From Chitinophagaceae bacterium (GTDB lineage Bacteria > Bacteroidota > Bacteroidia > Chitinophagales > Chitinophagaceae), in assembly GCA_016719815.1 (NCBI GenBank), contig JADJYK010000001.1:124001-188000 (forward strand): 64,000 nucleotides of DNA. The letters are read 5' to 3'. Of the stretch, positions 62,619-64,000 are shown one piece after another (within the stretch, counting starts at the first letter, position 1; every line of letters begins with the position of its first letter). The notes beneath the pieces are model-generated. The model was not told the origin of the DNA, did no database searches, and saw only the letters and a list, made by a program, of their open reading frames with translations. Position numbers and translations under genes: made by a program.

Positions 62619-63764
62619 ATGGGACTATATAGAATACCGATACAGTTAGAGAAATTTGTTAATCCGGGGACAATCGTGGTGCGTTCACCCGGCAGAATTA
62701 ATCTGATTGGTGAACATACAGATTATAATAACGGATTTGTATTACCAGCGGCTATAGATAAGGCAGTATATGTGGTAATTGAAAAAAATGAAACTGACGC
62801 AATTTTTCTTCGTTCGGTTGACTTTAACGAGACTATTGAAACGACTGTTGCAGATATAAAACCGGCTTTTGGCCATTGGTCAACATATATTCTGGGTGTT
62901 GCAGCACAGGTTATTAAAAAAGGAGTGATGCTTCCTGGTTTCAAACTCACTGTTTATGGTGATGTGCCGCTGGGTGCAGGTTTATCTTCTTCTGCAGCTA
63001 TTGAGTGTGCTGTTGCTTTTGCGATGAATGAGCTATTTAGCTTTGGTTTTGACAGACGAGAACTGTCATTATTGGCCCAACATGCAGAACATGAATATGC
63101 CGGTGTGAAGTGTGGAATAATGGACCAGTTTGCCAGTTTGTTTGGTAAAAAGAATAATGTAATACGGCTTGATTGCCGTTCACTTGAGTACGAATATTTC
63201 CCGTTGGAGCTGAATGAATTTACAGTTGTTCTTTTCGATACACAAGTGAAACATTCACTTGCTTCTTCCGAGTATAATGTAAGAAGAGCACAGTGTGAAG
63301 CCGGTGTGTCGTTAATTCAGCAAAAATATCCTGAAGTAAAAAGTTTAAGAGACGCTACCATACTTATGGTTAACGAGTGTATCAGCAAGGAGGATGCTTC
63401 GTATAACCGTTGTAAATATGTTGTTGAAGAAATTGCCCGCCTGCAAACAGCCTGTCAAGATTTGGTGAAAGGCGATGTAAGGGCTTTTGGAAAAGAAATG
63501 TTTGCCACTCACGATGGCTTAAGCAAAGAATACGAAGTGAGTTGTAAAGAATTGGATTATCTTGTTGAGTATGTAAGAGACAACCCGGCAGTAATTGGTG
63601 CCAGAATGATGGGGGGCGGTTTTGGCGGATGCACCATTAACATCATACATAAAGATGCCGTGAATGAGATTGTAACCAGCCTTAGTGATGCATATGCAAA
63701 GGACTTGGGTAAAGAATTGAAGCATTACCTGGTGAATATTGAGGATGGGACATCGGTAATTTAA
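62619..63764 (+). CDS. galK: Galactokinase
   Basis: A 381-residue GHMP kinase with the galactokinase signature (GRINLIGEHTDYNNGFVLPA), the ATP loop (PLGAGLSSSAAIECAVAF) and the C-terminal motif RMMGGGFGGCTINI. It phosphorylates galactose to galactose-1-phosphate in the cytoplasm, the first Leloir step for sugar freed by the enzymes upstream. The frame is intact. Confidence 0.97.
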   Translation: MGLYRIPIQLEKFVNPGTIVVRSPGRINLIGEHTDYNNGFVLPAAIDKAVYVVIEKNETDAIFLRSVDFNETIETTVADIKPAFGHWSTYILGVAAQVIKKGVMLPGFKLTVYGDVPLGAGLSSSAAIECAVAFAMNELFSFGFDRRELSLLAQHAEHEYAGVKCGIMDQFASLFGKKNNVIRLDCRSLEYEYFPLELNEFTVVLFDTQVKHSLASSEYNVRRAQCEAGVSLIQQKYPEVKSLRDATILMVNECISKEDASYNRCKYVVEEIARLQTACQDLVKGDVRAFGKEMFATHDGLSKEYEVSCKELDYLVEYVRDNPAVIGARMMGGGFGGCTINIIHKDAVNEIVTSLSDAYAKDLGKELKHYLVNIEDGTSVI

Positions 63765-63805
63765 TTATAGGAAAATATCAAAACTTCATAATTTAAAAAC
63801 ATACA

Positions 63806-64000
63806 AATGGGAAATGCAATTTTTCATCTGCAATGGATTGACTACGCCATAATGATTATTTATTTCATGTTTGTGCTGGGAATCGGCTGGATGCTGAAGA
63901 GATACATGAAAGATGCAAACGCTTTTCTGGAAGCGGGAAGGTCAATGCCGGCCTGGGTGGCAGGTCTGGCTTTTATTTCAACTAATCTTGGTGCGCTGGA
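63806..64000 (+). CDS. Sodium:solute symporter (SSS family), 3' partial
   Basis: The 65 visible residues (MGNAIFHLQWIDYAIMIIYF, then DANAFLEAGRSMPAWVAGL and STNLGALE) match the start of SGLT-type sodium/sugar symporters found in Bacteroidota. It begins 41 bases after galK, so galactose import is inferred. The gene runs past the window end. Confidence 0.85.

Overview
The window looks like a chromosomal piece of a Bacteroidota bacterium, most likely family Chitinophagaceae. Evidence: two SusC/SusD polysaccharide-utilisation loci (PULs), several secreted proteins with type IX secretion (T9SS) C-terminal domains, an S46 dipeptidyl-peptidase, lipoproteins with Bacteroidota-style lipoboxes, and promoters of the TAnnTTTG type. 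This is judged from gene content only. No rRNA, tRNA, CRISPR array, integrase, transposase or replication origin was seen.

Layout. 1-11.4 kb: a uronate PUL on the + strand (hexuronate-type MFS transporter cut by the window start, T9SS/MBG-repeat surface protein, alginate-lyase-family enzyme, SusC, SusD, secreted esterase). 11.4-21.6 kb: mixed genes (outer-membrane barrel, S46 peptidase, GH18 lipoprotein, ObgE GTPase, small DUF6970-like lipoprotein, two T9SS proteins, one badly broken). 21.8-26.9 kb: phenylacetate degradation operon on the - strand, paaA-(lipoprotein)-paaB-C-D-G-I-Y, with a candidate PaaR operator upstream. 27-28.6 kb: a SufS-like class V aminotransferase. 28.7-37.6 kb: an accessory stretch of secreted proteins of unknown function containing two + strand cassettes, each starting with a signal-peptide/thrombospondin-type-3 gene and each flanked by a copied 3' end of the neighbouring - strand gene. 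37.6-39.3 kb: paaE and a TetR (PaaR-like) regulator, so paaE is cut off from the rest of the paa operon. 39.4-47.2 kb: PfkB kinase, lamin-tail T9SS protein, asd with an apparent leader-peptide attenuator, DUF2461 protein, NUMOD4/HNH protein, ligA. 47.3-64 kb: a broken GH13 alpha-amylase, a Nudix-type regulator, and a galactan/arabinogalactan PUL (SusC, SusD, two SusE/F-like lipoproteins, GH53 galactanase, a GH2-GH53 fusion, galactokinase, and an SSS symporter cut by the window end).

How the genes fit together. In the right-hand PUL the surface SusCDEF complex and lipoprotein GH53 would bind and cut beta-1,4-galactan. The GH2-GH53 protein would release galactose, the symporter import it and GalK phosphorylate it. 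The Nudix regulator beside the locus is the natural candidate to bind the inverted repeat in front of susC. In the paa region PaaABCE would epoxidise phenylacetyl-CoA, PaaD would help mature the Fe centres, PaaG isomerise the epoxide, and PaaI/PaaY deal with stalled CoA esters.

Caution on quality. At least fifteen genes, including the normally essential ligA and asd, are broken by single-base length changes, mostly in A/T homopolymers. This points to sequencing or assembly error rather than gene decay, so split genes are annotated here as single genes with the shift positions given. Two places (19.8-21.6 kb and the amylase) are damaged more heavily and may be real pseudogenes.
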